Shown: positions 27,101 to 39,180 of the stretch, one piece after another | How the letters are laid out: each line of letters starts with the position of its first letter | Numbering within the stretch: position 1 is the first letter of the stretch | NCBI GenBank assembly: GCA_024226735.1 | Contig: JAAELL010000557.1 | Span: 1-51,774, forward strand | Source of the DNA: a bacterium | Lineage (GTDB): Bacteria > Planctomycetota > UBA1135 > GCA-002686595 | DNA length: 51,774 nt | Direction: 5' to 3' | Program-made: the position numbers and the translations under genes | The notes under the pieces: generated by a model | The model's database searches: none | What the model saw: only the letters and a program-made list of their open reading frames with translations | What the model was told of the DNA's origin: nothing

Positions 27101-27675
27101 CAGGACGCCTCGATCTCGACGAGCGGCGCCCCCTCTTTCACGTCCTCGCCGTCACCGGCGAGGACGCGCACGACCCGCGCCCGCGCGGGGAGGCCGCGCA
27201 CCGCGCGGTAGGGGATGCGCGTGAAGGTCTTCATCACTTCGATCAGGCCGATCGGGGCTCCGTCCTCCAGGATCGTGCCCTCGGCGATGAACGGCTCGGC
27301 GTCCGGTGCCGGACGCAGGTAGAAGCGCCCCGTCTGCGGCGCCGCGACGTGCAGACCCGCGCGGGGGTCGTCCTGCGCCGCGTCCGTGCCCATGTGCTCG
27401 CCGGCGGTGTCGAACGGCGCGAGCTCGTACAAGACGTCGCCGTGGCCGACGGGAGCTCGCACGAGGTCGGGGCGTTCGGAGACGACGACGCCGTGCACGC
27501 CGTGCGGCACGACGAGCTCGCTCGCACGCGCGAGGCGCAGCAGCGTTCCCGCGGACTGGCCCGCCGCGAGCGCGCTGCCCGGCCCGAGCGCGCGCGTGAA
27601 GAGGCCGGCGTCGGGAGCGAGGAGCAGGACGCGGTCACCTTCGTTTTGGACGAGGAGTTCGATCGTTTCGCGCAT
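27100..27675 (-). CDS. Biotin carboxyl carrier protein of acyl-CoA carboxylase
   Basis: The 191-residue product has an AccB-like C-terminal biotinyl domain: the motif GLIEVMKTFTRI places the biotin-accepting Lys at 149, inside an APQTGRFYLRP ... AEGTILEDG frame as in BCCPs. The N-terminal 100 residues are less conserved and include an alanine-rich linker. It carries biotin between the carboxylase and transferase active sites. The start is the ATG at MRETIEL, one base from the upstream gene's stop. It lies between carboxyltransferase and acpS genes in one operon. Confidence 0.87.
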   Translation of the reverse strand: MRETIELLVQNEGDRVLLLAPDAGLFTRALGPGSALAAGQSAGTLLRLARASELVVPHGVHGVVVSERPDLVRAPVGHGDVLYELAPFDTAGEHMGTDAAQDDPRAGLHVAAPQTGRFYLRPAPDAEPFIAEGTILEDGAPIGLIEVMKTFTRIPYRAVRGLPARARVVRVLAGDGEDVKEGAPLVEIEAS

Positions 27676-27676
27676 G

Positions 27677-29404
<1,728 letters not shown>

Positions 29405-29422
29405 GTGCGGTTCCTCTCGGGA

Positions 29423-30775
<1,353 letters not shown>

Positions 30776-30818
30776 CAGAAGCGTGGATGGGGAGTGGGGC
30801 GCGGTAGAGTAGCAACCG

Positions 30819-32837
30819 ATGCTCCGGCTCTCGATCCTCCTTCTCGCCCTCCTCGCGTCAGCCCCTTCGTCCGCGGGCGAAGACGTCCGCTCCGCGCTCG
30901 CGCGCCTCGCCGACCCGAGCGCGAGGTCGCGCCTGGCGGCCCAGCGCTGGCTCGGTGTGCACCTTTCCAGGGACGACTTCGCGGACGTCGCGGGTGCGGC
31001 GCGCGCGGATGCGGCCGAGGTGCGACGCCGGCTGGCTCTGGCCCTGGCGAGCGACGACCGGCACCTGGGCCTCGCGGTCCTGCTCTTGACCGACCGCGAC
31101 GAAGGCGTGCAGGGAGTGGGGGAGTCGGCGCTGGCCGAGATGCTGGCACGCTGGAGCTCTTCGACCCGCGACGGTCCGTTGCGCCCCCGGTTCTTGCCGC
31201 TGTCCTGGATCGAGCGCATCACGACGCCGCTCGAGATCGCGACCCGAGCCGACACGGTCGAGGGCACGGGCGACCGCTTGGCGCGCCTCGCGCGCGGCGC
31301 GGCGCCGATCGTCGTCGACCCGAGCCTCGCCGACGGCGTGCGCCCACCCGCGCGCGGCGCCGGCTCGCGCTCGGTCGCGGAGGGGCCGTGGGGCGCGGTG
31401 CTCAAGCGCTGGGCGCGCGACGCGCGCGTCTCGTTCGAGGTCTACGGCTTCCGTGAGCTGGGCGAGCAGGACGCCGAACGCTCGCGCGCTTGGGTGCGCG
31501 TGTGCAAGCGTGGTGACGAGGGCGAAGCGTCGACGCTGTCGCACGTGCTCGAATGGTGCAAGGGCCTGATGCGCAAGCACGACCCGGCGTGGAACGCGGC
31601 CTGCGCCCGTGCGCTGGCGTCGCTCGACTGGCCGGCCGCAATCGTCCTGCTCGAGGAGCGCTGGGTCGTCGACGGCCAGGTTCCGGCGCTGTCGGGTCTC
31701 CTGCACGCCGCGGGCCGCGGGCGCGTCTCGCCGGCGCTCGCCCAGGTCGACAACTTGCGCTCGGTGCTGGTGCTACCGCTCACCGGTTCCGAGCCCGTGC
31801 GCCGGGCGGAGCGACTCGGCCGCGCGCTTCTGAACCTGTCGCCGTTCGCCGTCGACGGCACTCCGCTCACGCCGCTCCTGCTCGAGCGTTGGGACGCGTT
31901 GACGCCCGCCGAGCGCTGGGTGCGCTTCGTCGCGCTCGAAGGTCAGGGCATCCGCGACGGTCAGGCCGCGCGCAGGGCGCGTGCGGTGCTCACGGACGCC
32001 GAGGCTCCTTTCTACTTGCGGCGCCAGGCCGCCCGGGCCCTCGAGAAGACACGCGCGCGCGGCGAGCGCGTGGTCGTCGAGCGCGGGCTGAGCGCGCTCT
32101 TCGAGCACGAGCCCCCCGGCGGAACGCTCCCCCGCATCCTCGCCGCGGCCGGCGCGGATCCGCCCGCGCTCGGGGCCCGCGCCTGGCTCTCGCTCGACGA
32201 CGCCGAGGCGCGACTCGCGTTTTGTGAATGGAGCCTCGCGGCCGGCGCCCAGGACGTCGCGGCGGCGACGTTCGAGGCGGCGCTCGAGGGCGGGGCCGTC
32301 GACGTGAACACGCTCGCGTCGCGCCTGCGCTCCTGGGTGGGCAACGGTCAACGCGGACCGACCGGCGCGATGCTGGAGACGCTGCGAAGTGCCGCCACGG
32401 ATGACGCCGGACGCGAGCTGTTGACCGAGCTTGCGCTCCGCGCCGGCGTCGCCGATCCCGAAGCCAGACGAGCGTTCTTCGACGCCCAGCTCGCGGCGCG
32501 CGCCCAGCGACCCGCGGACCCCACGGTCCTGCGCCGCATCGCCTGCGTGGCGGCCGACCCGGCCCTCGGCGCCGCGGCGCGCGCGGCGATCGTGGAGGCG
32601 CTCGTGGACGGCGTCCCGGCGCGGGCACTGCGCCCGGCGGTCGAGCTGGCGCAGGACGAGCTCCTCAGGGCCCGCGCGGACGCGGATCGCGAGCTGTTCC
32701 TCGCGACGCTGCGGCGCGAGGCGGGGCGCACCGGGCATGATTTGACCGAGCAGCTGTATGCGCGGGACTGGCCGCCGGAGGCGGGGGTCGAGCCCCGCCG
32801 CCTCGACCACCTCGACCACCACCTCCGCTCCCCCTGA
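30819..32837 (+). CDS. Exported alanine-rich helical protein, unknown
   Basis: The 672-residue product starts with a clear signal peptide (MLRLSILLLALLASAPSSAG). The remainder is almost wholly helical and alanine/arginine/leucine-rich, with HEAT-like pairs of helices (for instance LARLADPSARSRLAAQRWLG and ARADAAEVRRRLALALASDD) but no regular repeat that I can index. No catalytic motif is visible. It may be a large periplasmic scaffold, like the smaller HEAT lipoprotein at 11.7 kb. It diverges from accC. Confidence 0.7.
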   Translation: MLRLSILLLALLASAPSSAGEDVRSALARLADPSARSRLAAQRWLGVHLSRDDFADVAGAARADAAEVRRRLALALASDDRHLGLAVLLLTDRDEGVQGVGESALAEMLARWSSSTRDGPLRPRFLPLSWIERITTPLEIATRADTVEGTGDRLARLARGAAPIVVDPSLADGVRPPARGAGSRSVAEGPWGAVLKRWARDARVSFEVYGFRELGEQDAERSRAWVRVCKRGDEGEASTLSHVLEWCKGLMRKHDPAWNAACARALASLDWPAAIVLLEERWVVDGQVPALSGLLHAAGRGRVSPALAQVDNLRSVLVLPLTGSEPVRRAERLGRALLNLSPFAVDGTPLTPLLLERWDALTPAERWVRFVALEGQGIRDGQAARRARAVLTDAEAPFYLRRQAARALEKTRARGERVVVERGLSALFEHEPPGGTLPRILAAAGADPPALGARAWLSLDDAEARLAFCEWSLAAGAQDVAAATFEAALEGGAVDVNTLASRLRSWVGNGQRGPTGAMLETLRSAATDDAGRELLTELALRAGVADPEARRAFFDAQLAARAQRPADPTVLRRIACVAADPALGAAARAAIVEALVDGVPARALRPAVELAQDELLRARADADRELFLATLRREAGRTGHDLTEQLYARDWPPEAGVEPRRLDHLDHHLRSP

Positions 32838-33150
32838 GACGGAACTGGCTGGCTTGCGTGTTGCTCGGGCGGGCGCGAGCGCGCTCAAGGCCTTGTCGTG
32901 ATTGGGCTTACGTGATCCGGTTCGGCGAGCAGGGCCTCCGCCGCGGCGCGTGGCGCCCGAATCGAGCTCTCGTGTAGCTCCACGCCGCATTTCTCGTAGG
33001 AAGTCGCATCAATCGCGACAGGCAATCACACCACTAGATCTGGCAGAAACGGTGCACCCGACGGGGGGGCAGCTTGTTAAGTAGAAATGCGATCGGACCT
33101 TGTGGACCGCCCCGATCGTGCCGATGAGCCCTCATCTCCTCTAGCCCCCT
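32838..33150. other. 313-base spacer upstream of the CpsD-like gene
   Basis: No convincing coding frame is present. I see TCACACCACTAG at 33026-33037, identical to 12 bases of the element at the window ends, and a short dyad CGATCGG/CCGATCG near 33091 and 33111 inside the probable 5' leader. A promoter is expected here; GCTTGTTAAGT near 33072 is AT-rich for the region but not a clear consensus. Confidence 0.5.
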
Positions 33151-33888
33151 ATGGCCGAGCTCAATCCGAACCCCCGCACTTTCGAGGCCGCGGATCCCGA
33201 CGAGTCCCGTCGCGTTCCGTTGACACGCGAGGAGATCGCCGTCGCGACCTCGCCGCGCAGCCAGGTCGCCGAGCAGTTCCGAGCGCTACGCAACTCGATC
33301 CACGCCCTCAACCCTGACGGGGCCTCGCACACGCTGGTCGTGACCAGCGCGCTGCGCGGCGAAGGGAAGACGGTCGCGACGATCAATCTCGCGGTCGCGA
33401 TGGCCGAGATGCCGGGCACCCAGGTGCTCGTCGTCGACGCCGACCTGCACCAACCTGCGGTCGAGGACTACTTCGGACTGCCGCGGCGTCAGGGGCTGAC
33501 CGAGGTCCTGCGGGGCAAGCTCCCGATCGACCTTGCGGTACGCCAGACGTCGTCGACCGGCGTGTCGATCCTCGGTCCGGGCGAGCTGCCGAGCAACTCG
33601 TCCGAGCTGCTCGGGTCCGACCGCATGCGCTCGGTCATGAACCGTCTGCGCCAGAACTACTCGTACGTGCTGATCGACACGCCCGCGGCGATGTCGATCT
33701 CCGACGCGAGCCTGCTCGGCGCGATGGCGGACGGCATCCTGCTCGTCGTACGCCTCGGCGAGACGCCGCGGCACTTCGTCGAGATGACGCACAACAGCCT
33801 CGAAGCGCTGGGTGGGAACGTCCTCGGGACGTGCCTGACCGGGGCGCATGAGGTCGACGCGCGGCAGGGATACGCGAAGAAGAGCTGA
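33151..33888 (+). CDS. CpsD/CapB-type tyrosine-kinase-like P-loop ATPase
   Basis: The 245-residue cytosolic protein has the BY-kinase domain motifs: SQVAEQFRALRNSI at 37-50, Walker A TSALRGEGKTVA with Lys73, Walker A' VLVVDADLHQP with Asp96, and Walker B YVLIDTPA with Asp176. The C terminus (GYAKKS) has no tyrosine cluster, so autophosphorylation as in typical BY kinases is doubtful. No Wzz-type partner gene lies in the window. It may act in exopolysaccharide export or as an isolated MinD/ParA-like ATPase. It ends 33 bases from the convergent RND gene. Confidence 0.85.
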   Translation: MAELNPNPRTFEAADPDESRRVPLTREEIAVATSPRSQVAEQFRALRNSIHALNPDGASHTLVVTSALRGEGKTVATINLAVAMAEMPGTQVLVVDADLHQPAVEDYFGLPRRQGLTEVLRGKLPIDLAVRQTSSTGVSILGPGELPSNSSELLGSDRMRSVMNRLRQNYSYVLIDTPAAMSISDASLLGAMADGILLVVRLGETPRHFVEMTHNSLEALGGNVLGTCLTGAHEVDARQGYAKKS

Positions 33889-33921
33889 AGCGCCCACAGC
33901 GGGCAGCGGATCGACTCTCGG

Positions 33922-36900
33922 CTACGTGGTGAAGAGAAGCTGACCCGCGGGAGCAGGTTCGGCCGTGGCCGAAGGTGCGGTGGCTCCACCGACCTTGCGC
34001 GCCGTGAGGAGCGCAAAGCCCGCCGGCACGAACGTCAACGCCAGCAGCGTCGCGCCGAGCACGCCGCCTCCGATCGCCACGGCGACCGGCGGCCAGAACA
34101 CGCCGCCCGCCAGGACGAGTGGAGCGAAGCCGGCGGCGGTCGTCAGCGTCGTCGACGCGACGTGGCGCACGCTGCGCAGTGTCACGTCCGCGATCGCCTC
34201 ACGGTCTCCCGCGCGCGCTCGCTCGTCGTTGCGCAACGCGGCGAGCACCACGATCGAGTCGTTGATCGCGACGCCGACCAGGCCCATCGTGCCGACGATC
34301 GCCATGAAGCCGAACGGGTGGCCGAAGAGCCAGACGTTGCCCAGGGCGAGGCCGACCGACAGCAGGCCGACCGCCGCGATCAGGAGCGCGAGCGCGAAGG
34401 AGTCGAGGGAGAGGACCAGGGCAGCGGCCATCAGGACGGCGAGGATGCCAGCCGTCGCGGCCAGGGCCGTGACGGCGTCGTCGCGCTCGGACGCTTCGCC
34501 TCCGATCTCGAGCGCGTACCCCTCGGGCAGCGCGAAACTGCTCGCAACGAGCTGCTCTTGCAGCTTGCCGAGGGTCTTGGCGGGGAGCGCTCCCGCTTCG
34601 AGGTAGGCCTGCACGGTGTTCGATCGTGCGCCGCCTCTGTGTGCGATGTCGGCTAGCTGCGGCGCGAGCTCGAAGTGGCCGAGCGCCGACAGCGTCGTCC
34701 ACTCCTCGCCGCCTCCTACGGGCAAGGCCAGTGCGGCGATCTCCTCGAGGTCGCGGCGCTCGAGGCCGCGTAGCCGCACGCGCACGGGGAGCTCTTCGGT
34801 CGCCTCGAGCACCGAGCCGCCGACGACACCCTCGAGGCCGGCTTCGAGAAAGCCGGCCACGGCCGCGTTGTCGAGGCCGAGCAGGCGTGCGCGCTCCTCG
34901 TCGAGCACGAGCGTCAGCTGTGGCTCGCCCCGCTCGAGCTTGGCGCGCGTGTGGCGCACGTCCGGCAGGCCCGCGAGCGTCGCGCGCAGTTCGTCGCCGA
35001 TGGCGCTGAGCCGCGCGAGGTTCGGCCCGGTGACGTGCAGCTCGACGGGAGCTTCGAACGGCGGGCCCTGCTCGATCTGGCGCGCGAGGGTCTGGGCGCC
35101 CGGGAAGCTCTGGTCGAGCTCGCGCTGGAGCGCGGAGATCGTCTCGCGCGGGCGCTCACTCGAGCGCAGCTGGACGATCGCCTGCGCGTAGAACGGCGCG
35201 TTGCGCTGGCTCTCGACGAGGTTGTAGTAGAACTTCGGCGCGCTGCGACCGACGAACCAGTGGACCTCTTCGACTTCGGGCTGGGCGAGCATCTGCTCGC
35301 GCATCGCGAGCGCGACCGCCCGCGTCGCATCGAGGCTCGCATGACGCTCGAGCGTGAGGTCGAGGACGAACTGGTCGCGGTCTGCCGGGGGGAAGAACTG
35401 CTCCTCGAGCTGTGCGCCGCCGACGAAGCCCGCGATGGGGAGGGTGAAGGCGATGGCGAACGCGAGCACCGGCCGCGCGACGATGCGCCGCAGGAACGAG
35501 CGCGTGGCGCGCGTGAGGCGCTCGCTCGCGAAACCACGTGCGAGCAGACCCGCGCCCGGTTCGGCGGGGGCGAGCCGGCCTGCGAGCGCGGGGATGACGG
35601 TGAGCGCGAGGAAGAGCGAGCTCGCAACCGCGAGCACGACGCTCATCGCCATCGGCCCGACGAACTCGCCCGCGGACCCGGGCATGAGCACGATCGGCAT
35701 GAACGCCAGGACCGTCGTGAGCGTCGAGCCGACGAGCGGGGCCGCGAGCAGTCGCACGGTCTGGCCGACGGCCGCGCGAGCGCCGACGCCGGCGTCCAGC
35801 CGATGCCGCATCTCGTCGACGACGACGATCGCGTTGTCGATCAAGAGGCCCAGGGCGATGATCAGGCCCGTGACCGACATCTGGTTGATGGGGATCCCGA
35901 GGAAGCGCATCCCCGTCAGCACCATCAGGCTCGTCAGCGGCAAGGCCGTTCCGACCAGCAGCGCGGAGCGCCAGCCCATCATCAACAGCACGACGAGGAC
36001 GACCGCGCCCGCGCCCAGTGCGAAGTTGCCGAACAGCCCGCTGAGGCGCTCGGTCGTGTAGCGGCTCTGCTCGAAGAGCGTTTCGAGGCGCACGCCGCGC
36101 GGGAGCTGCGTCCGGAACGCGGCAAGGTCCGCGCTCGCGCGCGATGACCAGCGGTCGACGCGCTGACCCGGCAGCATGCGCGCGGCGACGACGACCCCGG
36201 GCCTGCCGGCGATCAGCGCGAGGTCGGAGGCGGGATCGCGGAACGACTTGGTCAGCGTGCCGAGGTCGGAGAGGGGCACGAAGCGCCCGCTCGCGCCGGA
36301 CTCGATCGGAAGCTCCGCGACGCGCGCCAGCGAGTCGAGCTCGCCCTCGACCTCGAGCCGCACCTCGCTGCCGGGCGAGCGTAGGCTGCCCGCCGGCAGC
36401 TTGGCGTCGGCGGCAGCCGTCGCGGCGGCGACGTCGGCGACGGTCAATCCCTGCGCCGAGAGGAGCGCGGGGTCGACCTCGAGGAGGATCTCCTCCTCGG
36501 CCTCCCCGAACAGCTCGGTGCTCTCGGTGCCCGGCACGTCGCGTAGGAGGTCGGCGAGGTCGGCGCCGAGCCGGCGCAGGATCGCGCGGTTCGGCGCGCC
36601 GTCCTCCCACACGAGCCCGACGATGCGCGTGTAGGCGGTGATCGTGAACTCCTCGAGGTCGGGCGCGCCGGCGCCGGCCGGCAGGGTCGGCTCGACGTCG
36701 GAGATCTCGTCGCGGATGCGCGACCACACGACGTCGACGTCGTCGATGCTCTCGTCGAGCTCGACCGCGATCGTCGAGATGCCGGCGCGCGAGGAGGACG
36801 TCAGGAGGTGGACCTCCTCGACTTCGCGCAGTGCGTCCTCGAGCGGCTGACTGACGAGCGCCTCGACGCGCTCGGCGCTCGCGCCCGGAAAGAGGGTGAA

Positions 36901-37035
36901 GACCGTCGCGTTGCGGCCGATCAGCTCCGGATCCTCGGCGCGCGGGAGCACGGCGAACGAGGACAGGCCCGCGACGACGATCAGCGCGATCGTCAGCGTG
37001 AGCAGGCGCGGCTGGCGGAAGAACAGATCCTGCAT
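33922..37035 (-). CDS. RND-family inner-membrane efflux transporter
   Basis: The 1037-residue product is a full-length AcrB-type pump: N-terminal helix, large periplasmic porter domain with repeats (SAERVEALVSQPLEDALREVEEV), a cluster of membrane helices with the conserved proton-relay region (LGLLIDNAIVVVDEM), a second periplasmic domain and a final helix bundle (VGVAINDSIVVLAALRN). Length and the two Asp-containing motifs of TM4 and TM10 fit a heavy-metal- or drug-type RND pump. The start is the ATG at MQDLFF; an upstream GTG-type extension is not conserved. It is the third gene of the tetR-adaptor-pump unit. No outer-membrane channel gene is in the window. Confidence 0.93.
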   Translation of the reverse strand: MQDLFFRQPRLLTLTIALIVVAGLSSFAVLPRAEDPELIGRNATVFTLFPGASAERVEALVSQPLEDALREVEEVHLLTSSSRAGISTIAVELDESIDDVDVVWSRIRDEISDVEPTLPAGAGAPDLEEFTITAYTRIVGLVWEDGAPNRAILRRLGADLADLLRDVPGTESTELFGEAEEEILLEVDPALLSAQGLTVADVAAATAAADAKLPAGSLRSPGSEVRLEVEGELDSLARVAELPIESGASGRFVPLSDLGTLTKSFRDPASDLALIAGRPGVVVAARMLPGQRVDRWSSRASADLAAFRTQLPRGVRLETLFEQSRYTTERLSGLFGNFALGAGAVVLVVLLMMGWRSALLVGTALPLTSLMVLTGMRFLGIPINQMSVTGLIIALGLLIDNAIVVVDEMRHRLDAGVGARAAVGQTVRLLAAPLVGSTLTTVLAFMPIVLMPGSAGEFVGPMAMSVVLAVASSLFLALTVIPALAGRLAPAEPGAGLLARGFASERLTRATRSFLRRIVARPVLAFAIAFTLPIAGFVGGAQLEEQFFPPADRDQFVLDLTLERHASLDATRAVALAMREQMLAQPEVEEVHWFVGRSAPKFYYNLVESQRNAPFYAQAIVQLRSSERPRETISALQRELDQSFPGAQTLARQIEQGPPFEAPVELHVTGPNLARLSAIGDELRATLAGLPDVRHTRAKLERGEPQLTLVLDEERARLLGLDNAAVAGFLEAGLEGVVGGSVLEATEELPVRVRLRGLERRDLEEIAALALPVGGGEEWTTLSALGHFELAPQLADIAHRGGARSNTVQAYLEAGALPAKTLGKLQEQLVASSFALPEGYALEIGGEASERDDAVTALAATAGILAVLMAAALVLSLDSFALALLIAAVGLLSVGLALGNVWLFGHPFGFMAIVGTMGLVGVAINDSIVVLAALRNDERARAGDREAIADVTLRSVRHVASTTLTTAAGFAPLVLAGGVFWPPVAVAIGGGVLGATLLALTFVPAGFALLTARKVGGATAPSATAEPAPAGQLLFTT

Positions 37036-37045
37036 GGCTCGCTCC

Positions 37046-38338
37046 TCAGTCGACGCGGCGCGGCGTCGGTGCGACGTGTTGTCCGGGGGCGACGCGCTGG
37101 GCACCGCTCGCGAGAATGCGGTCCCCCGTGCGCAGCGTGCCGCGCACGAAGGCGCGCGAGCCGTCGGAGTGCAGCACCTCGACCTGCGCGCGGGCGACGG
37201 TGTCGTCGGCCGTGATGACGTACAGCGACCACAGTCCGCGGGTCGCTTCGGTCAACGAGTTCACTGGTACCCAGAAGCCGTCGGCGGCGACGTGCGAGCG
37301 CAGGGACAGCCGGGCGAGCTGGCCCGGTAGGGCACGCGGCGCGTCGGCCGGGTCGAGCTCGAGCACGAGCGTCGCGGTGCGCGTCGCGCGGTCGAGCTCG
37401 GGGAGCGTGCGCGCGAGCGTCGCGTCGAGCGTGTGCGGGCCGACAACGAGCGCCAACACTGCGCCGGGCGCGAGCTCCGCGGGAGCCTGTTCGGGCACGC
37501 CGATCCAGGCTTCGATTCGCTCGCGCTCGACCAGGCGCAGTGCGGCCTGCCCGACACGGGCGACGGCGCCGTCCTCGATGTAGCGCGCAGCGATCTGACC
37601 CGCGAACGGCGCGACGAGGACGCTGTCGTCGAGCTGGACGTCGACCGATGCGATCTGGGCTTCGATCTCGCGCACGGCGGCGCGTTGGGCGTCGACTTGC
37701 TCGCGGCGCGTACCGGCCTCGAGCTCGGCGAGACGGCTGCGCGCCCCCGCGAGGCGTGCCCCGAGCGTGCGCGTCTCGGCTTCGGCGACGTCGAGCATCT
37801 CGACCGCGATCGCCTCGCGCGCGAGCAGGTCGCGGCGCCGGGCCTCGCGACGCTCGGCGAGCGCGCGATCGGACTCGAGCGCGGTGACCGTGGCGCGCGC
37901 AGCGTCGATCACTTCCTTGCGGGGACCGGCTTCGAGCTCGGCCAGGACGGCGCGCGCGCGCTCGAGGCTGGCGACCAGCTCGGCACGCCGCGTCTCGAGG
38001 TGCTCGGCGTCCAGGCGCACCAGGACGTCGCCTGCCTGCACCGCTTGCCCCTCGCGCACCGCGAGGTGGGTGACGCGCCCGCCCATCTCGAAGCCCAGCT
38101 CGGCACTGCGCCTCGCACGCAGCTCACCGGTGTAGGTGCGCATGAGATCGAAGCCGTCCTGTGGCTCCAGTCGGAGCGTCTCGACCGGAATCGGAGCGGG
38201 GCTGGCGGCGGCGGGGTTCGCGCCCGCGCCGAGTGCGGAGCTTTCGAGGGGCAGCAATCCGTAGCCGATCCCGCCGAGGACGAGGACGCCCACGAGTAGG
38301 GCCCGGTTACGCTTAGTCGATGTTTGACGGTTCGTCAT
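37046..38338 (-). CDS. RND periplasmic adaptor (membrane-fusion) protein
   Basis: The 430-residue product has an N-terminal membrane anchor (NRALLVGVLVLGGIGYGLLP), the adaptor beta-barrel strand VTHLAVREGQAVQAGDVLVRLD, a long coiled-coil hairpin (about 100-195: RRAELVASLERARAVLAELE, then a return arm) and a membrane-proximal domain ending in GDRILASGAQRVAPGQHV. It links the inner-membrane pump to an outer channel. The ATG gives MTNRQTST with the anchor. It lies 38 bases after tetR and 10 bases before the pump gene. Confidence 0.92.
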   Translation of the reverse strand: MTNRQTSTKRNRALLVGVLVLGGIGYGLLPLESSALGAGANPAAASPAPIPVETLRLEPQDGFDLMRTYTGELRARRSAELGFEMGGRVTHLAVREGQAVQAGDVLVRLDAEHLETRRAELVASLERARAVLAELEAGPRKEVIDAARATVTALESDRALAERREARRRDLLAREAIAVEMLDVAEAETRTLGARLAGARSRLAELEAGTRREQVDAQRAAVREIEAQIASVDVQLDDSVLVAPFAGQIAARYIEDGAVARVGQAALRLVERERIEAWIGVPEQAPAELAPGAVLALVVGPHTLDATLARTLPELDRATRTATLVLELDPADAPRALPGQLARLSLRSHVAADGFWVPVNSLTEATRGLWSLYVITADDTVARAQVEVLHSDGSRAFVRGTLRTGDRILASGAQRVAPGQHVAPTPRRVD

Positions 38339-38376
38339 TTCTTGTGCACAGAGTGAGCTGTTCGAGGTTGCATTCG

Positions 38377-39108
38377 TTAGGCGAGGCCGGCCCGACGGGC
38401 CTCGTCGGGGAAGATTTCGCGCAGCGCCCGCTCGCGTGACGCGAGATAGTCGTGCTCGGTCGAGAGCGGCTTCCATCCGCAGCCGTCCAGGAACATCTGG
38501 GCGTTCCGCAGCAGGCCGGGCAGGGGGTCCGAGAGATACTCGTCCTCGAGGAAGCGGCCGTGATCCCGCAGCTTGAACGCGCCGACGTAGAGCGACCAGA
38601 GTCCCGACGCGATCTGCTCGACCGTCTGCCCCGGGGCGATCTCGATCTCGCCGCCCGCGACCGCGTCGCGCAGGATCCCCGTAGCGACGCCGAAGCAGCG
38701 GAACTCGCACGCTGCGCAGAATTCGGTGCGTTTCGAGTCCGCCTTCTCCCGGATCGAGTGGGCTCGAACCAGGTTCTCGGCTTGCTCGTGGTGGGGGTAG
38801 AGCGCGTAGAAGAGCTCGGCGGCGACGCCGACGGCTCCCATTCGCTCGCGACTGTGGCCCTCGAAGGTCGCTGCGCGCTCGAAGAGCTTGGCGCGGATCT
38901 CGCCGCTGGCGCTCAGGATCGCCGCGACGACGTCTTCCTTGCTCTTGAAGTGCTGGTAGATCGTGCCCTTGGAGTACTCCATCTCCGCGGCGATCTTGTC
39001 CATCGTCAGCCCGATGTAGCCCTGCTCGACCAGGAGGCCGAGGGCGACGTCGACGATGCGCTCCTCGCGCTCGGCGATCTCGCGCTGCTTGCGGGCTGAT
39101 GTGGGCAT
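38377..39108 (-). CDS. TetR-family transcriptional regulator
   Basis: The 243-residue protein has an N-terminal TetR helix-turn-helix (about 15-65): ERIVDVALGLLVEQGYIGL, then MDKIAAEMEYSKGTIYQHFKSKED. The C-terminal ligand domain has Cys-rich stretch EFCAACEFRCFG at about 130-141, four Cys that might bind metal or sense oxidation. It is the first gene of the RND efflux unit and probably represses it. A candidate operator, TTGAC-N5-GTCAA, lies 21-35 bases upstream of its start. Confidence 0.9.
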   Translation of the reverse strand: MPTSARKQREIAEREERIVDVALGLLVEQGYIGLTMDKIAAEMEYSKGTIYQHFKSKEDVVAAILSASGEIRAKLFERAATFEGHSRERMGAVGVAAELFYALYPHHEQAENLVRAHSIREKADSKRTEFCAACEFRCFGVATGILRDAVAGGEIEIAPGQTVEQIASGLWSLYVGAFKLRDHGRFLEDEYLSDPLPGLLRNAQMFLDGCGWKPLSTEHDYLASRERALREIFPDEARRAGLA

Positions 39109-39128
39109 AGGCGACTTGTCGTCGATAA

Positions 39129-39143
39129 TTGACGGATAGTCAA
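39129..39143. promoter_or_regulatory. Candidate TetR operator, TTGAC-N5-GTCAA
   Basis: A perfect 5-bp inverted repeat with a 5-base spacer lies upstream of the tetR-RND operon. An outer dyad, GACTTG at 39113-39118 and CAAGTC at 39140-39145, overlaps it. The outward half also resembles a -35 element for tetR. Position and symmetry fit autorepression; it has not been tested. Confidence 0.5.
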
Positions 39144-39180
39144 GTCTAAACCCGATCCTCTCGAGGCCCCTGCCGGGCCC

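Noticed and set aside
33151..33888. ParA/MinD plasmid-partition protein
   Set aside because: The Walker A' and A motifs and SQVAEQFRALRNSI match BY-kinase/CpsD proteins better, and no ParB partner is adjacent.
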